From Pigoraptor vietnamica (taxonomy: Eukaryota; Opisthokonta; Filasterea), in the NCBI GenBank assembly GCA_943704525.1, contig CALSCQ010003084.1, positions 1 through 14,952 of the forward strand: a stretch of 14,952 nt of DNA, read 5' to 3'. The notes beneath the pieces are model-generated. The model did no database searches. It was not told where the DNA came from and saw nothing but the letters and a program-made list of their open reading frames with translations. Shown here in pieces: positions 1-8,779 of this stretch. Made by a program: the position numbers and the translations under genes. Each line of letters starts with the position of its first letter. The stretch's first letter is position 1.

Positions 1-763
1 GTGGGTGGGTGGGTATGTATGTGTGTGTGGGTATGTATTTGTGTGCGTGCAATGTGCTTGAGCTCAGGTCATGCGCGCGCGTTTGCGTTGAGACTGCAAG
101 TGCACATAGAGCAAGTGCCCATCGAACCCACGGTGCAGCGCCCTCACAGCCGTCGCCAACACCAAGATCAACACCACAGCGCAAACGAGCGCGCGCTGCA
201 ATCGCCCGCATGCGACGGCCGTCCACGCCATGGGCACACCACTTGACAGTTTAGCCGTTCGTGTTGTTGCTGGAAGGGTGCATCTCAAAACACTACCGCC
301 GTAACCGAAATTGCGCACGTATCTCCTACGGTGAGTTCAAACGCGCATGTGCGTGGTGCGCATGTGAGTGTGTGCGTGTATGTGTGTGCGTGTGTGTGCG
401 TGTATGTTGCATGTGGTGTTTCATAAAAAGCAAGACTGAATGACCGGGTGCGATTGTCCGGGCCGGCTTGTCCGCCATTGGAAAACACTCACCACCTACC
501 GAGATCTCGTCAAGATTATGGCGGGAGACAATCCTTTGAAACCGGCTCGTCACACGTCGCCTGCCGTTGCGCTGCGATGAAGTACCGTGCTCTCGTTGTT
601 TTTTTCCACGGTGTCCTGAGCGCTGTTTTTAGGGGCTCGTGTGGCAGAAGCGGTGCGCAATCCTACACACATCACACGCCGAAGACTCCGATCCACTTGA
701 GTGCAAGTCGGTCGCCGGCCTCCCGCTTGCGTTTTGTTTCAACCGTTCGTAGGCAACACAAAC
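1..763 (+). other. TG-rich leader or upstream gene tail with one clear splice donor
   Basis: No gene can be assembled here. TG-rich stretches at 1-55 and 347-417 match the sense-strand intronic repeats of the other genes. A strong donor (CTACG|GTGAGT) lies at 331, directly before the second stretch, so 1-55 and 331 onward look intronic and about 64-330 looks like an exon. It could be a noncoding leader exon of SWI5 or a terminal exon of a gene to the left. Splicing 330 to an acceptor near 510 opens a short frame ending TGA at 577-579 (…IMAGDNPLKPARHTSPAVAL), which is suggestive but unproven. From 580 to 763 I see only GC-rich DNA, presumably SWI5 promoter and 5' UTR. Confidence 0.3.
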
Positions 764-2047
764 ATGTCGGCGCTCGAGGACAAAATATTGGCATTATTGT
801 GCACGGGGCGCCGTCCCCTATTGTTGAAGGAAGTCGTGGATGCCAAGTCCATTTGGAGCGGCACGGACCCAAGCGATGACGACGCGCGACGCTCCCTCGC
901 AAGTGCAACCCTTGCGAATCTTTGTGCGCAATCTCTGCTGTGAGTGGGGAAATGCACGTGTGGTGCAGTTGCAATGTGATCTTCGTTTAACGCGGTGAAG
1001 TTTTGGCGAAGTCATTCTGAAATCCCCTGTGTCTTCTCTCACTTCAGCCACAAACGCTGCGTGCGCAACGTCGATGTCTACTGGCTCAACGACGCCGCAT
1101 ACGTCGCAAAGCTATCCAAGCCCCCGGCACCACCACAAATTACGCCTGAGAACAGCCCCGAGGAGGAGAAGGACGCGCCGCCGGAAGAACCGCCGATGAA
1201 GAGGTCCTTATCGTCGCCGTGCGTTCAATTGCTGTGCGCCACTGCTGAACCGGACCTCTCCCTCATGATGCGTGTAACTTTCCTTCTCCGTTTCATTAAT
1301 ACGCGCACTCATTCTTGCTTTGCAGGCCGCGCATGGACGATTCTCCTCCAGAGCCGGTGCGTATGGCCACGTGTGTTGTGTCCATTGCCATTTCAAAGCC
1401 AGTTTTTTTTTTTTTGCCCGAACAGCGTCCAACTCGACTGCTGCCATCTGCAGGCGCCGGCAGTAATCGAACCCGCGCCAGTGTCTGAGAGTGCGGCCGT
1501 TAAAGAAAACAACCCGCCGCCCAACGCCGAACCCAACGACAAAGACCCTGTTGTGGAGCAGTTGCGCGAGAAGCTCGATTCGGTCTCCAGGGAGCTCCAG
1601 GAACTATCGGCAGAGTGCGTCTCCCCGCTATCGTGATCTCATTCTGTATTTTGGCTTACAGCCTATTCTCGCCTTCTCCCTCTTCTCTGACTCACAACCT
1701 TTCACTCTCCCTCTCTCTCTCTCTCTCGCTCAGTTATATGCTGACTTACAACCGTCCCTCTTCTTTCGCGCTCTGCGGTGCGCGTCTTCCCAGGTATAGC
1801 GAGGCTGAGCTCAATGTGCACATTGACAAACTGCACGACTACAACGACATCAAGGACCTTGGACAGATGCTCCTCGGCAAACTGGGTATGCTGGGGCCTT
1901 TTTTGCACGAGACCTGTTGAGTTGCACGTTGTCGTTCTTTGATGTGGAGAATGGCACCTAAAGCTGCCTTCATCTCCCGCAGCCGAAGTGCAGGAGCTGA
2001 CGACCAAGGCAATGTATGTTAAGTTTGGGCTCGAGTTTGAAGACTAA
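764..2047 (+). CDS. SWI5: SWI5 homologue, recombination mediator subunit (six exons)
   Basis: Exons 764-939, 1048-1218, 1326-1356, 1454-1614, 1794-1885 and 1983-2047 join in frame to 231 aa ending in TAA. The C-terminal part (about residues 157-231) reads as the Swi5 domain: a coiled coil (VVEQLREKLDSVSRELQEL), then LHDYNDIKDLGQMLLGKLA, then a tail ending KFGLEFED. In the known family, Swi5 pairs with Sfr1/Mei5 and stabilises Rad51/Dmc1 filaments in homologous recombination; it acts in the nucleus. Residues 1-80 look like a separate helical fold ending in a beta-hairpin-like segment (RCVRNVDVYWLN), possibly a winged helix. A Pro/Glu-rich linker (about 84-156) joins the two parts. Donors are GTGAGT, three GTGCGT and GTATGC. 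The ATG is the only good start before the N-terminal helix. Identity of the Swi5 domain is secure; the N-terminal assignment is inference. Confidence 0.9.
1710..1733 (+). repeat. CT-rich tract with unused strong acceptor in SWI5 intron 4
   Basis: A run of CTCT ending in CTCAG forms the best polypyrimidine tract and acceptor of the gene. The acceptor that rebuilds the conserved Swi5 sequence without an insert lies 60 nt further on, at 1793. Use of 1733 would add 20 in-frame residues with no stop. Confidence 0.7.
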
Positions 2048-2218
2048 AGACTGCTTGGCCTTTTCTGTCAATGGGAAGGGCAGGGGTGTATTGGATACGC
2101 GAAACAGCAGCCCGGGACACTTACAAAGCGCCCGTCGTGTTTGCGATCAAGTGGGTGCACACTGTGCGGCAGAGCAACTCTCGAGGCAAAACGCAAGGCC
2201 ACAAATAGGAAAGCTATC
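2048..2218. other. Convergent 3' intergenic region between SWI5 and RasGEF
   Basis: These 171 bp separate two stop codons on opposite strands and must hold both 3' UTR ends, or the transcripts overlap. No AATAAA was seen on either strand. Confidence 0.7.
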
Positions 2219-3973
2219 TTACACGGCAGACTCCTTCAGGAACCGCCACAATGTCACGCGCGCGAAAAACTCGCTCGCCTTCCCCTCCATGCTGCCCGTC
2301 TTCTGCACCACGGAGAAGCGCCCGGGCAGTATGCTCTTCGGGGGGGACACGCTAATCGCAAACGCGCTCGGGGACGACACCGGCACCGAAGGGGGCGCGC
2401 GCAGCTTCTCGACGAGGATGGTGAGCTCGCGGAGCGCGTTGATGCGGCTCACTGTCTGGTCGACGTAATCCGAGGCCTCGAGCGAGTCGCCGGGGTGCGC
2501 GTTCGTCATGTCTTCCGACGGCATGCGCATCGACGTCGGCGCGTTCTGGTGGTACACCGCCTCGATCGCGTCTGCGCGCGACATACGGCACGCGTGTGAG
2601 GGAACAGTTTCGATGTTCTTAGAACTACGGTTGTCAATGACATGAAGGAGCGAAGTTTCGATTTCGCGAGGAGGATAGTTGTCGACGACACGAAGGAGCA
2701 CACGTAGGGCAAACGCACCTATCAAGGGGACCACCGGGTAGAACTGGGGCGACACCTTCTCGAGCTCCGCGCGGTACGCCTTGTAGTCGTCGGCGGGATC
2801 CAACAGGGCCTTGAGCTTCTTCAGGCGCTTGCCGTTGTGTCCGCCCTGAGCGCGAAAACAAGAACAGGGTTAGACACCCGTAAAGGAGTGGGATAGGGTC
2901 TCTCGCATGTGAGAGCATCCGAGCGCAATTGTGGCGGGTATGTTTCCGCCGCTGACATCTAAGTGGTATGGCAACAATCACACGCGCACTCACCGCCAGT
3001 GCGGATTGCACTGCGCTTGCGATGGACTCGGACGACAGCCCGCGCACAATGGTCGACACGGCCTGAAAGTTGCCCCTCTCGACAGACTCCTGAAAGCGTA
3101 AGCGGAACAGTGGGGTCAGAAGCAGTCCAACTAAGAAAGCCGCGCAGGCTCACGCACGTAACGCGAACACTTTTCCGTGCGCGCGCCCACCTTCGCAACA
3201 GAAATCAGCAGCGCCACAAGCTGCTTGGCCTGCTGCGGCGTCGCTTGCCGCACAATGTCCTCGACCCACGACACGAGCGCTACCGACCAGTTCCGAATTT
3301 CGTGCACGGCGGCGCGCTTGCCCTCGCATTCGCGTCCCCACCCGACGAAAGGGCAGCCTGCGCCGGAGAGCGACCCGCGCCGCGTCGACAGCAGGTTGCC
3401 GCACACGTGGTACTTCTTGAAGTGCTCGACGTCAATCTTCTTCAGCGCGTTCGCGATGCCAATCGGGTCGCACTGCAGTTCCAAAAAGTCCAGCACCTCC
3501 GACGGCTCCTTGTTGCCCTCGGCCGACGATGTGCTGCCGCGTCGCTGCTGCTGGGCCATGATCACGGTTTCCACGCGCACCTCGTCGCAGTGTCGCGCGG
3601 CGTCGGGTACGGACCGCTCCATGTCGGAGAGGAAGGCTTCGAGCAGCACGAGCATGTCAGTGTTGCCGAGAAAGTCGTCAAACCATCGAATCTGCACGCA
3701 GGTACGCAGCACTGCGCACACGCGGGCGCACTCCTCGACCGTTGCAAAGTGTTGGTGGCGCAATATCTCAATAAACGCGCGTTGTCCGACCAGCGCGACC
3801 AGTCGCTCGACCGCAAGCTCGTCCGGTGGCGTCTTCTTCTCCAACAGGGTGCAAATTTCAACCAGCGTTTCCGGTGATACCGCATCGATAGACGAGTGGC
3901 CCGCCATTCCATACGGCACGTCGGAAAACAAGTACGCTTGTGCCGCTAGCGACAGGCTCTCTGCGGCCGCCAT
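2219..3973 (-). CDS. Ras guanine nucleotide exchange factor (RasGEF catalytic domain)
   Basis: Minus-strand exons 3973-3191, 3089-2994, 2845-2719 and 2571-2219 give 452 aa. The RasGEF (CDC25-type) domain spans about residues 155 to 400. It includes LELQCDPIGIANALKKIDVE, the WVEDIV...LLISVAK helix, the GNFQAVSTIVRGLSSESI stretch (matching the family pattern NF..l.ai..gL.s..v), then RLKKLKALLD and PVVPLI. Such domains expel GDP from Ras-type GTPases at membranes. The N-terminal 150 residues are helical and could be a degenerate RasGEF_N module, but I cannot confirm this. No PH, SH3, C2 or Ras-association domain is visible. ATG 3973 is followed by GCG and is the best start, although the frame stays open upstream to an ATG at 4618, probably by chance. 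The last intron (2718-2572) is 147 nt and stop-free, so a 501-aa retained form is possible. It is tail-to-tail with SWI5. Confidence 0.82.
2572..2718 (-). other. Stop-free 147-nt RasGEF intron (or retained exon)
   Basis: The donor GTGCGT matches the most common donors in the window and the acceptor is GCGCAG. Length is a multiple of three and the RasGEF frame stays open, so splicing and retention both give intact proteins. With splicing the protein reads PLI-D-AIEAVYHQNAP. With retention it reads PLIGAFALRV, which keeps the glycine usually seen at this point of RasGEF domains. I favour splicing from the signals, without certainty. Confidence 0.55.
2605..2700 (-). repeat. Two 48-bp imperfect tandem copies inside RasGEF intron 3
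   Basis: Copies 2605-2652 and 2653-2700 match at 33 of 48 positions, most strongly at the ends (AGTTTCGAT and ATGAAGGAGC/ACGAAGGAGC). The unit is 16 codons long and the region has no stop in the RasGEF frame. It lies within the putative intron 2718-2572. Confidence 0.8.
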
Positions 3974-4522
3974 AGGAGCCGCCAGCAGTGAGGGATGCCG
4001 GGCGGGCGCTCGGCCGCGCAACGTTGGAGGCGACTCGGCGCGCACGGCGAACGGCCACAAGCGAGGACGCGCGAAAGAGCACTGCCAAGGTTTTTGACGT
4101 GCGTCAGATGCGGCGTCGCGTTCGCACACGGCTCTTTCGCTCGCGACGTATCTCGTCAGAAGATCAGAGGGGCGCGGCGCGGAAAGACTCGCCAGAGTGT
4201 GGATGAGTCCTACTCGTGCGGTGGCTGGAATTTGTGCGGACGTCGCCGAAGACCGTAAGTTCGGAAACGCCCCCCGCAAATCTTCTGCCGCCCCGCGAGC
4301 TGGGCGCGAGCACGAATATGACCTGTCCTTGTCACCTGCGGCGCACTCAAGCCCCGCGCTGAAGAAAGTTCTCGAAAGCGGAGCGGATGCGCGTCGGAAA
4401 AAGTTTCGCACAACAACGGAAAGGCAGAAAGATGGAAAGTTGAAGGAGGGCGGTGTGAGAGAGAGCGGGAAGTCACGCACGAGGGCGCGTCCACACACTC
4501 GCAATGCACGTCCGGTACTCAC

Positions 4523-4640
4523 GGACACACTGCAACAGGCGCCCGCACACACACACACACATGCATACACACACACACACAGAGACTCACGTACAATGTC
4601 TGCCGAGGCGACAGCCAATGACGTACGACACGCCTAAGGG
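4523..4640 (-). promoter_or_regulatory. Probable leader intron donor of the RasGEF gene with TG repeat
   Basis: On the minus strand a donor (GTAC|GTGAGT, donor G at 4590) is followed at once by a TG microsatellite (4580-4543) and then an acceptor-like TGTTGCAG ending at 4530. This matches the layout of coding introns in the window, so a 5' UTR intron is likely. No coding exon joining to 3973 could be built from it. Confidence 0.4.
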
Positions 4641-5295
4641 CGCGCACACTCGGTCCAGCAATGTGAAGAACGGTTGAAAAGGTTGCACGATTTTAGTTTT
4701 TTTTTTCAATATACAGTGCCAGGTACTCGGCACAATTTCCTTTTCCAGTAACACCTTGCCATGGCAACTTTCAATTTATAGTCAATTCTAATAACAATGC
4801 ATATTCATACTGACACGATATATCCTAATCTACTTATAATTTTCTATTGAGTTGATTTAGAGTTGATTCCGCGGTCTATATCTAATTCCATTTAATATAA
4901 TTCAAATACATAAATAAATCTTAAACATCTACTACTTTCTTTGTCCGTAGTAAAATAAATGAACTGAGGATCTGGCCAATCGCAACGTACGAATCACAAG
5001 CTCCACTTGGTCGCATTTCAAGGCGAAACCCCCACCACTGCTTACACCTTCTCACACCCGTCATCAATGCACGAAACAGACTTCGAACCCAGCTGCAGAA
5101 CCTGTTTTATCGCTCTCCTCCCGCCACTCCACAGCCCACAAGGCCGAAATAATTCCTCGCACGAGGCACACGTGCGCTAAAAATGTTTGTCATTTTGGAG
5201 CAGCACGTGCTGGGGATCACTTTGTCTCATTTCCCGTTTGCAAAACAGGAATTTTCACGTAAAGGTCAACTTGAGATCACATTACGCACAAATCG
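4640..5295. other. AT-rich gene-free island between RasGEF and the PLP enzyme
   Basis: Base composition drops sharply in GC from about 4680 to 4960, then recovers. No exon with protein-like sequence was found on either strand. It contains a perfect palindrome TTGCCATGGCAA (4756-4767), a small inverted repeat GTGCC/GGCAC (4716-4733) and a repeated GAGTTGATT near 4850-4870. It lies upstream of RasGEF and downstream of the PLP enzyme, so promoter plus 3' flank is the simplest reading. Confidence 0.55.
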
Positions 5296-6595
5296 TTATG
5301 GCTCGGTTAGTCTTGCGGCCGGTTGCGCAACATGCGGTTCCATTCTCCGATCGAACAGCCCGAAGATCCCCCCTGACGTCATGGCGACATTAATACTCAT
5401 CCGGTTTTCAGTGAAGTGTGGAGGCGGACACAGACACACACACACCAGACACACACACACAGCGCTCTACACGCACACACTCAGAGACGCGCCAAGTGCA
5501 CACACTCTAGCAAGACGGCGTACGCGCACACACGCATCCACACGCATGGACCAGTCTCACTCACCCGTGTGAATGAACAGCACTCGGCGGCCCTTGAACC
5601 GCCGGGGATCATTTTTCATCACCGAGACCATTCCGAGCGCGGCCTTGCCCGTATAGACGGGGTCCAGCACGATGCCTGTGCTTCGCACGCAATCGACAAT
5701 GAAGTTTAGCTCCTCGGGAGTGCTCAGCGCGTAGCCTTTCCCCTTGAAGCCGTCGACGACGTCCAGAATGTCTTCCGACCTTCAAGGTAAATCAACAAAG
5801 AAAAAAAGTCTCTCAGTCCCACGCGCGGTCAACCATCTTGCATTCGCACGCCAGCACACACTTGAGTCTCAAGTGAGCACACAGATATCACGCGCGCAAC
5901 TCCCCCGCTAACCCACCGAAACAAGTGCCCAATGCCAAGCTCGTCCAGCGTCTCGTTGATGTGGCCATGAAAGTACTCGCGCGAGTCGCACACGGTGATT
6001 GCGTGCACCCCCAACTTCGCTCCAGCGAGGGCATTGGCGACTGCAATGCCGCACGCAGTGCCACCGCTGCCGCACGCCATGACAATGTCGTCGAAGCTGC
6101 AGAAAATAACGACCAAAAGTCAGTTGCATTCGAACTAACGCAGGCGGAAGAAGAGGCAATTCAAACGTAGCGATTAGCAAGCGTCAGTAGGGTAGCAGTA
6201 TACTCAACACAGAAAGAGTAACATCAACAGCAGTCTCGCACAACAGGACAGTAGTGTACTCCACACAGTCAGAGAGCATTTACTCTCAACTACACTCAAC
6301 AAAGAGAGCACCATACTCAACACACCTTTCCCTGAGGCCCTGGTCGAGCAACTCCTGAAACGCCTCGACGTACCCCCAGAAGCCAGTCGCATTGGAACCG
6401 CCCACGGGGATGAGATAGGCCGGCATTCCTGTTGCACGGGGAAGACGACACTGTCAGCCATTCAAATTGCATCCACGCTCTAATGAAGAGAAAGGTGAAA
6501 GTAAAACGGACTAGGAGCCGCGCACAGTGTGGCACACACATACACACACACACGCACAGCAAGCACAGCACAGCAGACAGACAGACGCACACACA

Positions 6596-6641
<46 letters not shown>

Positions 6642-7446
6642 TACACCGCGCGCCCACACACACACACACACACACCAGTCTCTTCGCGTAGTCGGTCGCC
6701 CAACGCCGTCATTATCGGCAGTAGTCCCGTCTTGTATGGTTGGGGTGGCACAACGTGCAATTCGGCGCCAAACAGCTGCAAGGGCAATCAATAGTGCGGT
6801 CAGAGGTACGACCGCACGCATTTCCGTGTTATCTGCTTTGCACTGTCGTGTGTGTGTGCGTGGATGGAGGGGGGACATTAAGGCACCAACTCAGCGATGC
6901 CACCCACACGGTCGATCAGCAGATTGCCGTCGAATCCGGGATCGACGTCGGGGTTTCGCGCGCGAAGTAGCAAGTGCGAGCGCATGCCGAGCTCTGCGGC
7001 AGCCGCGACCGTTGCTCGGCAGTGGTTGGATTGAACGCCGCCGCACGTGATGATGTGCCCAGCGCCCTGTCGCACGGCGTCCGCGAGGAGAAACTCCAGC
7101 TTGCGAATCTGCGTAGAGAGCGTTGTATTATTGGAAATGTCGGATTTTCGAAAATAAAGTGTGTCAACTCTCGATGCCCTAACAGTGTTTTGGTGGATAG
7201 CAAGCGACATGGCACACTAAACGGCTGTGCCTTCCTCCTTTCTCTGACCTTATTGCCGCCAGTTGCGCTGCCGGTGAGGTCGTCCCGCTTCACAGCCAGA
7301 GAGAAGTCTCGTGGCACTCCAGGGAGAGCCCACGTGCGGATGGGCGTTGGCGACTGGCTCAGCTGCGGATGCGTGTTGGTTACGAAATCAGACTTTGAAA
7401 AACCGTCACATAAAAGGAACGATCGCACGCGCAACACTCACAACAT

Positions 7447-7494
<48 letters not shown>

Positions 7495-7684
7495 ACACGC
7501 GCGCGCGCGCGCGCACACACACACGCACATACCACGCATACAAACACACACAAAAAAAAATGAAATAAAATGACCAGCTCACCCGCAGCCTCTGCGTGGG
7601 AATGCTTCTCAGATGCCGTGCCCATTCTGGCGCAACGTAAGGATGAAGTTGTGCGGCGGCCCTTGCGCCCGCCACAGACGCCAT
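5296..7684 (-). CDS. D-cysteine desulfhydrase / ACC deaminase family PLP enzyme
   Basis: Eight exons (7684-7583, 7362-7249, 7108-6908, 6775-6676, 6428-6326, 6096-5917, 5779-5565, 5372-5296) splice to 363 aa with every phase consistent. It is a fold-type II PLP enzyme. KRDDLTGSATGGNK carries the Schiff-base lysine (K72). CGGVQSNHCRA holds the S99-N100-H101 motif, and ACGSGGTA is a glycine-rich phosphate-binding loop. PVGGSNATGFWGY, DPVYTGKA and FIHTGGIFGLFD complete the family pattern. The family releases ammonia from D-cysteine (with H2S and pyruvate) or from 1-aminocyclopropane-1-carboxylate. T310 in VYTGKA and T338 in HTGG sit where true ACC deaminases have Glu and Leu, so D-cysteine desulfhydrase is the better call. 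No targeting peptide is obvious. The ATG has AAAATGGCG context. The gene shares a 214-bp promoter region with DNAJC12. Confidence 0.92.
5428..5485 (-). repeat. CA/TG microsatellite, PLP enzyme intron 7
   Basis: Interrupted CA dinucleotides on the plus strand, so TG in the sense of the minus-strand gene, inside intron 5564-5373. Confidence 0.85.
6533..6675 (-). repeat. CA/TG microsatellite abutting the donor of PLP enzyme intron 4
   Basis: About 140 bp of mostly CA on the plus strand. In gene sense the intron begins GTGTGTGTG, so the donor is itself the first unit of the repeat. The intron is 6675-6429. Confidence 0.9.
7447..7550 (-). repeat. CA/CG alternating purine-pyrimidine tract, PLP enzyme intron 1
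   Basis: Runs of (CA), (CG) and (GCAC) form about 100 bp of nearly pure alternating purine-pyrimidine DNA, a sequence type that can adopt Z-DNA. It lies in intron 7582-7363 with TG on the sense strand. Confidence 0.85.
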
Positions 7685-7898
7685 TTTCTTCTTGTTTTCT
7701 TTCAAGCCGCTTGCGGACTTTTTCACTGCTGAAGGTCGGCATCAGGCGGGTGCCGAAGCCCAGTCCCCTGTGATGTCTAGACATGGGCATCTGGTGACAT
7801 GGACGACGCCACTGCCACCGCGACCTCACACCGAAACCTTTTTTTGCCGCCATGTAGGGGCTCTGTCGATCCGCAGAGCTCTCCGGAATGTGGGGGGA
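7685..7898. promoter_or_regulatory. Head-to-head promoter region of the PLP enzyme and DNAJC12
   Basis: Only 214 bp separate the two start codons, so both 5' UTRs and both promoters must fit here or overlap the genes. It holds a perfect 10-bp palindrome TGTCTAGACA (7774-7783) and, on the plus strand, at least two upstream ATGs before DNAJC12. One of them heads a four-codon frame (MGIW, about 7782-7796). No TATA box was seen. Confidence 0.65.
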
Positions 7899-8745
7899 AT
7901 GGACTCTGCGTCTCTCGTGGACTCTGTGCTAAGCGGCAAGGGCAGTCGCCGCGCCCCGTCGTTCTACGATATCATTGGGTGCAGCGAGACGAGTTCGGTG
8001 TGTGTTCTGATCGGCATAATGTCAGTGTTGCGTGCGTACGAGTGTCTGTGTGCCGCATCAGTGCGTGCATATTTAAACGTGTGCATGTGTATGTGTGGCA
8101 CACGTGTGGCCTCGCAATAGGCACGCACACACCTGTGACGTTTGCGCACACAGTCACTCCTCGTGTCAGTTGACTTCCTCAGTGCCCAGTACTTCTCACG
8201 CTGTATGGCCGCGTTCTGCAGAAGGAACAAATAGCCACCGAATACAAGCGACTCGCCCTCCAATTTCACCCTGACAAGACACACGGCGACCCAAGTGGGT
8301 GACATGCCTCTCCGTCAGTCATCGCTGTGCCTCAACACCTGCTGACTCTCACGCACGGATACGGCAGCAAACCACGCCTCTTTCTTCCCACTTTTGTTCC
8401 CCTTCCGCCCCATTTGTGCGCATGTTCGCGTGCTGATGAGTTGAGCCGGTCGCAGAATGCGCCGAAAAGTTCGCTGCCATTCAGCGTGCGTACACTGTCC
8501 TAAGTCAGGAGGACTCTCGCAAGAGGCGCGTACGGCACTTCAGCCTGGGTATCCTCGTCAGTTTGGTGATCTTGCTCACGTGTAACAACGCGCAGGTATG
8601 ATCTGTGGCTCCGCAGTGGCCTTCGCATCGCCTTCGACGATTGGGAAGCAATGGGAGGCGCGGAATTATCGGTGGGACTGGCGAACACTGGATGTGTGTG
8701 TGCGATTTTGTGTGTGTGCGCGCGCGCGCGTGTGTGTGTGTGTGT

Positions 8746-8779
<34 letters not shown>

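Noticed and set aside
64-318. Minus-strand frame with a hydrophobic stretch, read as a membrane protein
   Set aside because: TG orientation and the donor at 331 point to a plus-strand transcript, and no splice or start evidence supports the minus frame.
2963-4097. Two plus-strand open frames of about 300 codons
   Set aside because: They are antisense to the RasGEF exons, run through its splice sites and have Arg-rich translations typical of shadow frames.
3974-4618. Open frame extending the RasGEF protein upstream to ATG 4618
   Set aside because: It crosses a TG microsatellite and a clear donor, and its translation is low-complexity with no family resemblance. Absence of stops is expected in GC-rich DNA.
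4697-4733. T-run plus small hairpin as a terminator
   Set aside because: The order is wrong for an intrinsic terminator on the plus strand, and such terminators are not expected for nuclear genes; the stem is only 5 bp.
5081-5090. CTTCGAACCC resembling a tRNA T-loop
   Set aside because: Neither strand gives a paired T-stem, anticodon stem or acceptor stem around it.
6533-6675. Repeat arrays as CRISPR or telomere
   Set aside because: Units are dinucleotides without spacers, and they sit inside introns of a eukaryotic gene.
7800-8173. Plus-strand 124-codon frame starting at ATG 7800
   Set aside because: It overlaps DNAJC12 exon 1 out of frame and runs into intron 1. At most it is an upstream ATG in the leader.
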